A stretch of 55,787 nucleotides of DNA from Heliocybe sulcata (lineage: Eukaryota; Basidiomycota; Agaricomycetes; Gloeophyllales; Gloeophyllaceae), in assembly GCA_004369045.1 (NCBI GenBank), contig ML213522.1, positions 506,882-562,668 of the forward strand, written 5' to 3'. The notes under the pieces were generated by a model. It searched no databases. It was not told the origin of the DNA and saw nothing but the letters and a program-made list of their open reading frames with translations. Shown in pieces: positions 33,703 through 45,530 of this stretch (position 1 is the first letter of the stretch; every line of letters begins with the position of its first letter). The translations under genes and the position numbers were made by a program.

Positions 33703-35229
33703 ATGGGAAGGAGAAAAATTGAGATACAGCCCATCACTGTACGCACCTTCTCCCCAGCTGGTGGTGGTCCGAGTAAGAGAAAGGCTGATGATGGCTTGGC
33801 AATAGACGGAGCGTAACCGCTCGATTACATTCCAAAAGGTGCGCAAAGGAGATCCATCTATTTTTGTGATCAGAATGTCTTGGCATCGAGGATTTGGGAA
33901 CCCTCCCTATTCCTACACTGCCTTTCGACAACTACAGCCGGCTAATGTGCATTCTAGCGAAAGAATGGCTTGTTCAAGAAGGCCTATGAACTCGGTGTGC
34001 TGTGTTCGGTTGATATCGCGGTCGTCATATTCGGTGAGCGCTAATTTGTATTTCGCTGCGGGTGCGTGAGCTGAATTGAGTTCAACTACCCCAGAGCGCG
34101 GACGGAGTGGCGAAGTCAAATGCTACGACTATTCGTCGAACGACTTGCCGGACACTATCATGCGGCGAATGAGTGTACGTCTCTGCAAGTTATCTAGGCC
34201 GTGTGCCCCGTGTCCGCTCATGTATCTCGCATCCTGGACAGTTCCAAGGCCCAACGGAGACTCGCTATCCAAAGGATTTCAAGGATAACAAGAATTTAGA
34301 CGGAGACGACGACGATGAGGAAGATGACGAAGCCGGGAGCAAGAAGTCGACCAAGGCCAAGCCACAGGTGAAAGCCGAGAACAATGACAAGCCTTCAGCT
34401 CCAGCAAGCCAGGGGCACAAGGTAGGAACAGTATCTTAAGACTAGATTGACCGGGCTCACTCGTACATACCTTCTTCAGCCCATATCCTCCCCGGAGGTC
34501 ACGTCGCCTCAGCCGGCACCACTCTCCTTCCCCTTCTCTGCAGAGCGTGGACCATCCGCCGCATCTGCTTCACCCCAACTGCCCTTTACTCCGGACCTGG
34601 AGACCCTACGCTGGCTTGCGGGTCTCCAGGTGCAGGCGCAGCAAGTCCACAACCGTCACCTCTCGTCTCCGGCTCCGGAACCCTGGCACCCCTCCCTCCC
34701 ACCGTCCTACTCCGAGGTCGCAGGCCTCTCGAAGATGAGCAACCTCGCCCTGGGCTCGCTTCAGGACCCCTTCGCGTCCATGTTTGCACCGAGGCCAGGG
34801 GACCCGCCTCCGATGACCCCGACTAACTTCGCCCATACATCTCAATTTGCCTGGCCAACCCACCGGGCGCCCGAGCAGGCCCCGAATATAGGCATATCTA
34901 AGTTATCCAGTGCGTCTTCTCTTGTGGAACCGTAACTGCCCGGCCGTTCTTCTAACCTACCGTCTTCCTTTGCTCTAGTGGCAAGATCGGCTCCAGAGCC
35001 AGATTTATCCTGGCTCGAACTGCTATCATCCATACCGTCAAGCGCTCCCCCCATGCCACCATCGATACCTTCGCTTCCTCCGCAGATACCTCTCATGTCA
35101 CCCACCATACGTCACACGCCGTCGGCTTCTTACGTGAGCCACGACGGTCTTGCTATCCCTCACATCGCGGACCCCGAGCGAGCTCACAAACGTCCTCGTT
35201 CTGACACGGATAGTTCCACTGCAAGGTAG
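33703..35229 (+). CDS. MADS-box transcription factor, MEF2/Rlm1 type
   Basis: Seven exons encode about 360 residues. The MADS domain is split over four small exons: 33703-33738 (MGRRKIEIQPIT), 33806-33838 (TERNRSITFQK), 33958-34033 (RKNGLFKKAYELGVLCSVDI and the following beta strand), and one from 34095 (ERGRSGEVKCYDYSSNDL). The register matches yeast Rlm1/Smp1 and animal MEF2, with IEIQ rather than the SRF/Mcm1 pattern. An acidic run (LDGDDDDEEDDEAG) and a Lys-rich stretch follow, then a Pro/Ser-rich low-complexity region typical of activation domains, ending HKRPRSDTDSSTAR. Rlm1-type factors act below the cell-wall-integrity MAP kinase in yeasts. That role here is inference. No docking motif was confirmed. 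Confidence 0.9.
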
Positions 35230-35589
35230 CATGGCAGTTGATCTTGAGTTTATTCGACAGCGAACGGACTACCGATATATGATTAAAGCATGATGATATT
35301 TGGGACAGAAGTTTTCTTGGTTCTTGTACACTATCTATTTCACTTGCTCGGACAATCCTACCGGACATTCATTCCTACTTACATACCTTCGCTCCCTACC
35401 AGTACCCACTTACCTTCATCAATGTCTGTATTTATGCTCACTACACATCCTTGACCAACGGCACCAGACTGCAGAAGAGAACTGAGGTAAATCCAAGGTC
35501 CGTAGATACATGCCATATCATACAATATCAGGGGGAAGACAGGGTAACTCATATCGATACTCACAAACGAACGTGTAATGCGCAATCTA
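35230..35589. other. Convergent 3' intergenic region
   Basis: Lies between the MADS-box gene (+) and the TVP38-like gene (-). No gene was recognised. Confidence 0.5.
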
Positions 35590-38395
35590 CTATTGCATGG
35601 TATGATAACTTGGCGGCGGGGGAGACAGCACCCTATTCGGCGGCTGCAGAGGCGACCCACTAGACTCCAATGTCCCATTCCGCGAATGCGGTCCAGGGTG
35701 CGCGGTGTAGAAGCTCGCATCGCTCGGCTCAGGCGCATGGAACGACTGCATCTGGTGCAACTGAGGCGACTGTGGTTGCGCTGGGGCATACTGCTGCTGG
35801 GTACTGAAGCTCGCCTGCGTCGGCGTCTGCGTTGGCGACGCACCATACGGGTTCGGGTACGGTCTGCTTGGGTAGGAAGTAAACTGCTGATTCGGATAAG
35901 ACGCGAACTGCCCTGGCGCCGGACTCTGACTAGGCAGAATCGCAGGACTGGCGACCCTCGCAGCAGGGTGTGGCCCAGCAACACCATGGAACATCGGACT
36001 GGGCGACAAGTTCGTCTGTCCCTGTCCATACGGGTTAAAACCCGTATTCCCCGAAGCCGACCTCGGTGACTGCGGCGGAGGCGGGAGGGCAGGCACAACA
36101 GGATCAAGCGGCGGTCCAGATGGCGGGGCGTACTGTCCTGAGTGAGGCGCGTATTGCTGCTGTCTCGGTGTCTGCGGTTCTCGTTGTCCCCGCCCGTCGT
36201 TCGCGCTAATCGGCTCGTGCAATCCAGGCGGACTTTGCACCCGCGGCATCTCATACTCCCGCTCATGCCCTCCACTGCTCGTATCCCACGTAACACTCTC
36301 CTCACTCTGCGTCCGTACAGGCAGCCTCCCGTCCCTGCCCCGGCCGACCTCGGACATGGGGTAGACATTGCCGATGTCTCCTTGTCTGTCGTTGAAACCA
36401 TCAGGCCGGTAGGGCTGCGGCGCGGCGATAGGGCCTGGGCTGTAGCCAATCGCTCGGCCCTCCTTATCCCACTGCTGATGCTCCAGATCCTGGCCCGCAA
36501 CGTTGAATGGCACATTGGTAGTCGATGCGAAGGACGGGTTCCCGTATGGCGAGGGACCAAGCTGAGCCTCGCGCTGCAGCTTGGCTTGCCTGAATATGTA
36601 ATCAATGAGTAATATTCCAAGCTATGGGAGGTACAATCAGAAGGAATGAGCTAGACCACTCACCTAGCCTTTCTCCGGTCGTAGATAACTCCGGGCTTAA
36701 CCTTGCCCATCTTCGAGTAGATGTACCACATCGCGGCGAAAGTCATCAGGGTCGTGATGGCTATTACTGAGTAGTCGATGATACGTGTCTTGGTATCAAC
36801 GGTGCCGCCTATACGCGTATCGAACGATCATGACGTTGAATATATGCGCCGTTGACGGACAAGGAGTGGGGTATATGCGCCGGAAGCAAGAGGAAATCGG
36901 TTACAATCGATCGTGACGAGATACCGATGATCCATCACCGCAAAGGTAGCAAAATGAAGGTGGAGAGCCTCGTCAGTGAGATACCAACATGTGATTCAAA
37001 CGAAACGCACCGTCACTAGATTGTTCCAAAATGACACCCAAGTACACCGTGACGAATTGCTTCGGTAGCGACAGAATTGCCGCAATGGAGAACGTGATTA
37101 TGCCCATGCCGCAGGTGGAGAAGACAGCGGTAGTGACTACAGACAGAAGGTGAGATATTAGACACCAATCGTTCACCGCTCATAATGATTAACGTTGGCG
37201 AAAAGAATAAAGCGAAGATGAGAGGTTGGCACAGATGCGAGAGGTCCGTCTGGCGTGCGTCGGCTAGAAATCGCTGCAGACTGAGGAAGCGGTCTAGCCG
37301 CTTGTCTTGGTTTGCGAAGGAGTCAAAGTCAAAATCACGTTTCCACAACGCGTACCCTCCCGCATAAACCGGAAACGCGGCGCCTCCAATCTCTAAGAGA
37401 CAGTCAAAGCATAGTAGGACTCACAGTGCCCTGGAATAGCACTCAACCGTGCGATAAGCGCAATCTTGAAGCCTCCATCTCTCACGACTTTGGCAAGGCA
37501 AGCATATGATATTTGTGTTTTCTCAAGTTTCTCGCCCCGCGCGCGGCAGCAGTACTTGAAGGCACTGGAGAGTGAACACTATCAGCACGCGTCTCAGAGG
37601 CGGAATTGGGATACGGTAAGTAGACGTTTGAAAAGGTCCGTATTCGTGGCATGGGTGGTTTGAGGCGACGGATGAAGGCACTCACTAGAAGTTCCCGACT
37701 TCACCGACGAATGTCCCCGCTGCAACGATAGCAAAGCCGATCCAGAGACCCCACACGAGGCCGCAAATCACAGCAACAATTTCATGGCCGAAGAGCTAAA
37801 AGAAACACGAGTCTACGTGAATACGCCAACGGAGATTAGTCCAGGCGGCGAGACGATGCTTACAGGCGGGAAGGAGATAACGAAGAATATGGCGATGGGG
37901 ATGAGGAAGCCAAAGCGTAAACTGGAGAAGAACAAGAGCCGTGAGGGGACAGAAGGAGGTTCTTTGATGGTAACTCACTCGTGCATCCAGTCTGCTGCGG
38001 GCTTAAGCCAGTGCACGATCTGTGTGTGGTAGATGGTAATGGCACCGACGAAGGCGGTGATGAGGACCAGGCCGACGTAGTACCCTGCCCGCCACAAGTC
38101 ATATGTCAACACTTCCACTCAAGCTTGGCAGCAAAACGACAGACGCACATAACCACTCTCTTCTGATCCAAAACCTCCAATTCCTCAACTTCTGCCAATC
38201 AAAGGCGCCCTGCTTCGAGAGCTCCTCCGCCTCGCTAGGCGTCGGGCTTGGTGTACGCGCTAAGTCACGACCAGCATTGGCTTTGAATCCATCGAACGGA
38301 CGGTCGTTGTTATTGTAGTTGTTATTTGGGGAGACAGACTGTTGTGGCGGATATGGGTAGCTCTGCTGCTGGTATGCCGGATACGGAGCAGCCAT
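35590..38395 (-). CDS. TVP38: TVP38/DedA-family membrane protein (VTT domain)
   Basis: Golgi/endomembrane protein of the SNARE-associated (VTT/DedA) family, now linked to lipid scrambling in related proteins. It begins MAAPYPAYQQQSYPYPPQQ, a Gln/Pro/Tyr-rich cytosolic tail. Helix WYYVGLVLITAFVGAITI is followed by FGFLIPIAIFFVISFPP and LFGHEIVAVICGLVWGLWIG. The VTT core has GTFVGEVGNFYAF, CCRARGEKLE, then GGFKIALIARLSAIPGHF-TTAVFSTCGMG (split by an intron) and LSLPKQFVTVYLGVILE. A last helix, AITTLMTFAAMWYIYSK, precedes an unusually long Pro/Gln/Ser/Tyr-rich tail of about 330 residues (35590-36600). Eight or so exons join in frame. One intron, 37137-37424, is 288 bases, about five times the local norm. 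The core is intact. Confidence 0.88.
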
Positions 38396-40226
38396 GCGGA
38401 AGGTGTGAGTCTCGAGGTCAACTAGGGGAAAGGTATACTATAACACAGACGATTTGCCTGGTACCAGGCTTGCTGGCGGAGGATGAGTCGTAAACAGTCG
38501 TCGCAAAGCACAAGGGATCGAATTCGAAGGCGCCACTTCTCGGCAGTGTTCTGTTGCGACGGGCGGTGGTCTCTTCCCACGCTCCCTTTCTTCCCGACAC
38601 TGTTCGCGCCTCCGCCTCCGCATCCATCAGACATTCTCATTTAAAGTGCCGTAGATTGATATTCTCTAACAGAATTCAGCTGGTCGCTGCTGCTGGCCGT
38701 GATATATTCCTCGTCTCAGCAATGCATCTGCTCGATATACTTGTTGGAGCAGTGGCTGTCCTACGTCACCGAGAATGCTGCGCCTTACTCTCAGTGCATG
38801 AAATATCCCCGGGCGCAGTACAAAGCACTCGTGTGCGGTGTTTTGTCATAAGGAGTTTCTACCCGTTTTGAGAGTCCCGGCGAAGATACCAGTACCTGCG
38901 GCAAGCTAAGTAATCCATTCATGTATTCGAAGTTCGCAGCCAAGCTTAAATACAAGAGCATGTGGACGTCTTGCAGCAATAACAAAGCTCTTGGCAGGAC
39001 TATTTCAGCAGCCCTCGACTCTCTATCGGGTCTCAGCCACGTTCGGGTGGTCAATAATAGCACCCGTATGTTCCAATTACGGGCTACTCGGGGTGAAACA
39101 AGCGTATCCATGCTATAGGCACAGGCGCTTCCACCGACTATGGGTCTATTCCTGAAGCTCTCCGAAAATAAGGGGCTTCGTCGCCTCCACTATGTATAGC
39201 CTGAGAAGGTACCGATTTCCTCTGGCGATCTTCGGCCCACCTTCAAGTATGATACTTTGGCAGAGCCGGGATTCCTACAGCCGACAGCGAGGCAGGTCAC
39301 GGCTCACTATCAGTGTGAAGAGTGATGCAGCTGCGCCATCCTATAAGGACGGGGAACAGGTCATTCACGTACGGAATTGCAGACATGAGTCTTGTTTACC
39401 GCTGTCTCCAGGTGCTTGCACTGCTAGTAGGGACCTGTCTACCAGGAAGTTACACAGCGTCGCAGCCAAGCCCCCTCATGATTATGACGACTTGGCGGTC
39501 GGGCCAATGCCCTCTTAAACGCCTCTTCAGTCTTTTCCCTGGCGGCGCTTTGCTGGATCTGCTGACTGACGGTCTTCTGCTGGCCGAAGCTATGCGCTCA
39601 GAGTTGCCTCGCATTTCCCTCACGCATACCTCGAGGCTTCGAAGAGCATATTATATGACACCCGACAGCTTGTCTTGAAGAGCATTCCTCACCATGAAGA
39701 ACGTATCCACGAGGACTAAAACGTCGTGGGTTACCTTGGAGATCTAGCCTAAACCGAGTCCAACCGTCCTGGATTATAAAATGATTTAGAAGGGCCGTCG
39801 GCGCCCAGCGTCAACGTCTGTAATGCGAGAATATGTATCGTCATCGCCGATATTCAATATTTAGAGAGCCAAGCGAGCGCAGAGGTCAGTTGCGTGATCT
39901 ACGCTTGAGCAATTGCGAAGTGGTAAGTATTCTGAATGCCGCTTTGGACCCGTGCAAGCAGACACTATGGCCGTCCGACTGTCGAGATCCGAAAGAGAAT
40001 TCGCATCCGGCAAGATTGGGAAGATACAGGTAGCAGTTGCGCAATTGCAAGGGGCATTAGATAGCAAGCAGATCTGGAGAAGGCGACCGAAACGATGCAC
40101 GATTGAGACCAAACAAAAACTACGGTACACCCGAGAAATACAGAGTATGACAGCAAAGCTACATTGTGAGGGAAAGATGGAGATAGATCAGAAGCACGAG
40201 CAACAGACGATAGTACCGCAAGCAAT
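38396..40226. other. Gene-free stretch
   Basis: The left part is upstream of the TVP38-like gene. Frames between 39192 and 40200 have mixed composition without conserved motifs or splice continuity. Nothing was recognised. Confidence 0.4.
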
Positions 40227-42920
40227 TCACCCCAGCGCCCTACTTAACGTGCTCCCCTCCGCAACACTAGAAGCCCCAACCACGAGCGGGGTGAACGTAG
40301 GACTAAGCGGCCACGTCGGCGGACTCGGTACCCACTCGCTCATCGCCATCCCCACATCAAAATCCATCACCTCAGGCGCCGTCGCAAACGGCTCAGCTGC
40401 CGGGTACCCAAAACTCGACGGGTACGCCCTCAGAGCAGGGTCCAGCCACTCCGCCCCCGCCCCGCTGCTAGCGCTAAACCCCAGCGCACCCAACATGGGC
40501 GCCGGGGGGCTCGCCCACTCGCCCTTGCGCCCGCGGTCCGGCGGTGTGCCCTTGCCGATATGCCGGTCCTCGTCCCTGCTCATGTATGACAGGGGGACAT
40601 CGGCGAGGCGCGGGAGGTCGACGGCGTCCAGTCCGAAAGTCAGAGGGAGGTTGAGGTGCAGGTTGTCCTGCGGGTGGGCGGGCGCGGGGATGGGGAGGCT
40701 TGGCGCGGGAGTGGGAGCGGTTGGCTGGTAGGTGGGACTGGGGATGGGCAAGGAAGCGGGAGGCTCAAGCTGGGGAGTCGGAGGGGCGGCGGACTCGTCG
40801 CCCATATCCACGTCGTCGTCGTCCAGGTCCCACTCAGCGTCATCGTCGCTGTCGATATCGCTATCCCAAGACGCAGAGGCGTCACCATCCTCATCACCGT
40901 CGCTCATTTCAACATCCCCGTCTTCACCCAACAGATTATCGACAGTGTAATTGCGGAACTCCGCTTGCGGCTCCTCGTCCGCCACGGCCGGTGTAGACGA
41001 TGAGGGAACAGGATTGTCCTTTGACTCCGTAGGATTAGAATGCTTGATAGGCCTTGCCTGAGGATGACGCGCGTAATACCGCGCCGCCTGGGTAGAAACA
41101 ACAGATTGGATGGTCGAGTACCCGTAGTGCCTCGCTCTATAACACCCATTATCAGCACGCGGACTTCAGCATATAAAGGAAGGAGACGCACAAGACATCC
41201 ACCCGCTCACGACACATGCTCCTCCACAAGCCGGACTCACGCGCCCTGTGCTGGGGCGCAGGCTGCTGCTGCCGAGCCTGGCGTGCATCGGCCTGCATCG
41301 GCGAAGCACCTTGCTCCTCAGGCATCTGTATCTGCATCTGACCGTCCTCCGCAACGACTTGCACTTGCCGGCCAGGCATATCTTGCACGTCTTGCACCGG
41401 GAGCACGGGAATCGGCACCTCCACCATCTCGTCCTCCTGTTCATGTAGGGCAGGTGGGCAGGCGAACTCATACCCGGACCCCTGCGACCAGTCATACGAG
41501 ACACTGTTCTCTTGGCAGTCGGTCACCGTATATGCGCTCGCATGCGGAACCACGCTCCCCATATGCGCCCTGTTCACAGCGCACCCAACGCACGCACAAT
41601 ACGGTCCCTCCTCGGGAGCCGCGCCCCTCTGGCATCCACAATACAGGCAGTGCGTGTTCTGCGCCCCCCCAAAGCAAGGCACGAAAGGGGCCCTGGCGCA
41701 CGGGCGATCCGTCCACCCGGCATACAGGTCAGCTTCTGCGACTTCTGCTGTCTCGTCGCGTGTGCCACGCGCGACAACGATCTCCCAGAGCTCGCCCTGG
41801 GTGTCGGTGACTTGCAGCTCGGGAAAGGTGACGCTCCAGATGGATTCGAGGTGTCCAAGACGGGATGGGGTGATGACGGGCGCGGGCGACGCAATGAAGG
41901 GACGCAGGAGAATGTTCTCCTGGGGCGCGCTGGAGGCTGCGGCCTCGGCGGAGATGGACCCGGTGCAATGGGGGATAGTGGGAGCGGACGTATCGTCCAG
42001 CTGAGGACAAGGTTGGATTGTCCAGGCGGAGATGAAAGCCTCGGCGTCAAGTTGTTCAGATCCTGGGGCAGCGACTGGGTCGCTCACGGAAGATCCAAGC
42101 TCGATGGCAGTAGCGGCGTGCGCCTGTTGGGCGGCCGGTGCGGACTGCTCTTGCTGAACTTCATTAGAGTCGACAGTGGATACGGAGGATTCGTCCGCGA
42201 CTGCAGAAGCATTAACACAGGCGTCGTGGCTCTCCTCCGATAGAGCGGGTGTGGCATCCGAGGGAACAACGATTGCGGTAGCAAAAGTTGCGCCTTCAGT
42301 GGGCTGGATGGCGTCGACAGAGCCATGGTTAATGGAACTGATAGTATGATTCTCGATATTTGACCTGATGAAGAGATGAGGGAGTATATGCTCTTCTGAG
42401 ATGACAAACACGTACGCAGCATCTACAACAATGGCTTGCTGCGTTGCATCTTCAGGTGCCTCGAGACGGGCGACATTTGAATTGTCTGCGAGAAGAGTCG
42501 GTGCGAGCTGCAAAGCCACAAAGGGTAACCGATCAGGATTTAAACCGACTGTTTTAGACCCGAAGGAGTGCGCACCCGTCGCCGCTTCCGGTTCCTATCA
42601 ACTTCACTATCTGATTTGTTGTTCGATATCGTAGAACGCGAGCGTTTCAGCTCGGAGTGGCGCGTTGTTACGGGCGCATCGAGCTTATCAGCCGCCTTCT
42701 GCCTCTTCGCTGCGCGTTGTGCGCGTGGCGTGCATTGCTCCTTGACCGTTTCAACAGGCCGCTCACTTACTTGCGAGACGCGGCGCCTCGACTTTGTCAC
42801 TGGAGCCGGCGGTGAACAAGCGGCGCGTGGCGACCGTTTAGACACGGTGTGGCACGAATTTGGAAAGCGGGAGATGGACAGGCGAGCGGAACGCCTGAGG
42901 GAAGGAGATGATTGATTCAT
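40227..42920 (-). CDS. Cys-rich, acidic orphan protein, probably nuclear
   Basis: Three-exon model of about 840 residues. Exon 1 (42920-42576) is basic: MNQSSPSLRRSARLS and a nuclear-localisation-like NRKRRR. A GTGCGC donor joins in phase to exon 2 at 42507. Exon 2 has a low-complexity Ala/Glu/Ser region, then TFPELQVTDTQGELWEIVVA and a Cys cluster near 41560-41680 with HCLYCGCQ and YCACVGCAVNRAHMG, which may bind zinc. A GTGAGT donor near 41240 joins RHYGYSTIQSVVSTQAARYY. The last exon is strongly acidic (EDGDVEMSDGDEDGD; DSDDDAEWDLDDDDVDMGD), then Pro-rich to the stop at 40227. A short extra intron near 42415 is possible. I do not recognise the family. A chromatin or transcription role is only inferred from composition. 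Confidence 0.6.
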
Positions 42921-44781
42921 TACTTGCAATGGATAAGAAGTGTCCCCGACAAAGTCGATTGCGATTGCCGGAGGGGGTTCAGAAATGGATTGGCGGGAAC
43001 GAACTGGCCCAGGGGAGCGGATTGCTGGGGCCAGTGATTGAATGGGTGGTGAGACAATCCCAAAAGAGGTGGCAGGAGCAGCCGGGATATCGATGGTGAT
43101 TCAATCGGGGCGGGTGGATGAGTTGGCGCTCGAACCTGTCGTAACCCCTTCCTGATCCTTACAAGGTTCACACTCCGAACAACCAGGTTAAAGCTCCGCC
43201 TTGCCGGCATCTCGGCGGCCTTCCTCTTTTGGATACCCACGCCACCGCGCCTTCCCCATGTTGATCGTAGTCTGCGGGCATATTAGCCTCTTTGCTTTCT
43301 GCTTCATGTGTTTGCCCGGCCTGCCATATATAATGAGTTCTGGACCTTTGTACGATATTCCCTTTTCCCTCGGACAGAATATTAATGCTGCACGGTTTCC
43401 CTTCAGGCGGTATGCGCAGCTCCCTGCGCGGTTTTACATAAATCTCGCTGTTCTGTATATACAAGCTCTCTGGTCAGCTGCTCTGAGCCGTCGCTTGGGA
43501 TCCCACACCGCTCCCTATCGGGATGTGATAGAACGCGAACCTAAGCCGCTGTACCCTTCGGATGTTCTGTGACTTGACGTCCGATTCAGACAAACTCTCT
43601 CAGCTCAGATCTTGCGGTGTTTGCCATTCATTCATACCCTCCGCTCCTTTCACAAGCTGCGGGTATGCGGCGGATTCCTGGACATGCTGACATGATAGAT
43701 CACACCGCTCTATCTCACTCTGGAGACACTGTGCCAGCCTGTCCAATTTGAGTGCCAAACCGGCATAGCTCGTGCACCGCACAGCATTGACTTGACCCAT
43801 TAGACTTCAAAGCTTCAAGGCTGCGCTCTCCTAGTGCCCCGGCGATGCTCCTTATGCATATAGCTCGCACCGCGCAATTCCGCTGACACCCACTGCGGTC
43901 TAGTGTAATCGAAGTTATTGGTGCGCATGCTCCATCAGTAGGCTTCCGGGAGATTGGCTACATGCTTCAAGTCACCGGCTCAGGTTCGGCTCTCCTTGCC
44001 CGGCTCTCCTGGAAAGACGCGGTGCCTTCTGCTCTAATGGCCAGCCTCTTCGCCTCTCTCGCCCTCGGACTGAATCTTTTTGCGCTCACATCTCTCGCTT
44101 TAGCTGGCCACCCTGAGTGGCTCTTCAGGCTGCTGCAGCCGCGTCCTCAATGGTCTTGCATACTAGAGCGGTTTCTTCTTCCTGCGGGGCTCTCGGTGTA
44201 CAGTACAATCTTGGACACCAGATCCCGGTATTTCTCTGGGATATCCTTTCGCCTCAAGCCCATGTCAAAACATGACGTCTTTTCCTCAGAAGGTATTACA
44301 TATGATCCTGACCGCGCAGCCTTAGTTTCCAGTGGGCTCTGAAGATTCGTGGAATACAGCCCAAGAAAGAACGCTGACTGACATGGGATGAATCAAAAGG
44401 CTTAGTTTCATGGCTTTGTCGGTCTTGCCTCACGGCGTCCGACGTAAGACCAAAGTATTTCCTCGAGGGTGCTCTTCGGCTTAGACCCGCTACCTAGTCT
44501 AGCTCTCGATGCGACAGACTGCTAACGGGGAAAATACGAGTGCCTACCTGTTACGCGGAAGCTCTCCGGTCAGTCTTCTGGTTGTGCAGCAACCTTGATG
44601 TCCGCAGCTGCGGCATGCAGATCTTAGTCTTTCTACGAAGTCGTTCTATTATTGCTCCGGCGCACCTGTCCGCGTCATTGCCCGGAGCTCTACGGTGCTG
44701 CCTCTAGAGAAGTACAAGATTGTCCGAAGGTGTACAGTGTAACGTCGTCTGACACTGCATTCAGCGCATATCTGTACGCTA
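42921..44781. other. Gene-poor stretch
   Basis: Two plus-strand frames, 43201-43572 and 43962-44342, are open for over 120 codons and contain hydrophobic segments, but have no family motif, splice context or signal I trust. I left them uncalled. Confidence 0.35.
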
Positions 44782-44955
44782 GTGCGAACAGATGTGATGT
44801 GCCCGAAAATACAAAGATAGTCGTGTGATCTGAATACCTGTAATAGCTCAGGTCCGAACAGATGTGATCTGGTTAAGAATACAAAGATCTTCGACAGTCG
44901 GAATACATCAAGCAGTCCAAGTGTGAACCGATGTGACTTCATCTCGCGAATACGT
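44782..44955 (+). repeat. Three tandem units of about 70 bases
   Basis: Units start at 44782, 44852 and 44921. Each begins with a version of GTCCGAACAGATGTGA and has GAATAC or AAATAC about 30 bases in. The first two also share ATACAAAGAT. Copies of the same module recur at 46469-46622. Confidence 0.75.
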
Positions 44956-45139
44956 GAAGTACTCACTCGTAGGACGCGCTCAGTTATACGGACCTTTGAA
45001 CAGACCTGCTTATTAATGGCCGTGCTCGATGCATATATCAACTTGATCAGAACTCAACCTTCCGATCCTAAACACCGACTTCTGTAAGACACGGCCCTTG
45101 CGCACGGACCACCACATCCTCAGCACTCAGCGCTCACCG

Positions 45140-45530
45140 ACACCCTCAAATATTGGCGATGCTCTCCGTTTTCCACGCCTACTTCCATGCCAGTCGCCAC
45201 CTCCCTCCTTCCTCCGACCCGCGACTCGTCATGCTTACAGCCAACTTCGGCGACATTCTTGCGGGGTACTACGCCAAGGAGATGGGCGGCCGATGGGCAA
45301 ACTCGTGGCCGCGATGAATGAGAACAACATCCTCGCTTGATTCTGGAAGACCGGGCAGTACGAGAGGGTAGGGAGTGTGTCTGGTGAGGAGCGGCGATGC
45401 CAGCGAATAGTGCGTCGAATGGGAAACAGGCAGTGAGTGGGATGAAGGAGACACCGAGCTCGGCGATAGATATCTGCATGTCAGGCAATTTTGGTAGGTT
45501 GGTGGTATCTCGCGCACGATGACACACCCT
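45140..45530 (+). pseudogene. THR4: Threonine synthase fragment, broken
   Basis: Threonine synthase is the PLP enzyme for the last step of threonine synthesis. The fragment shows YFHARHLPPSSDPRLV-like sequence, then ANFGDILAGYYAKEMGG, a frameshift, MGKLVAAMNENNILA, an in-frame stop, FWKTGQYER, and after a disordered part VSGMKETPSSAIDICMSGNF. These correspond in order to the conserved family blocks GNFGDILAGYYAKxMG, GKLVVATNENDIL, FWKTGxY and SPAMDILxSSNFxR. Everything before and after is missing or unrecognisable, including the PLP-lysine region. The pieces need at least one frameshift and one stop to be bridged, so it is not functional. It lies between two sets of a repeated module. Confidence 0.8.

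Noticed and set aside
35379-36620. 413-codon minus-strand frame overlapping the TVP38 tail
   Set aside because: It is an Arg/Ser-rich out-of-frame reading of the Pro/Gln tail exon; the TVP38 frame continues in phase from conserved exons.
41040-42243. Plus-strand frames of 256 and 243 codons
   Set aside because: They lie opposite the Cys-rich gene exon and have the composition of antisense shadows.
43201-44342. Two plus-strand frames with hydrophobic stretches
   Set aside because: No conserved motif, signal or splice support; frames of this length occur by chance in GC-rich sequence.
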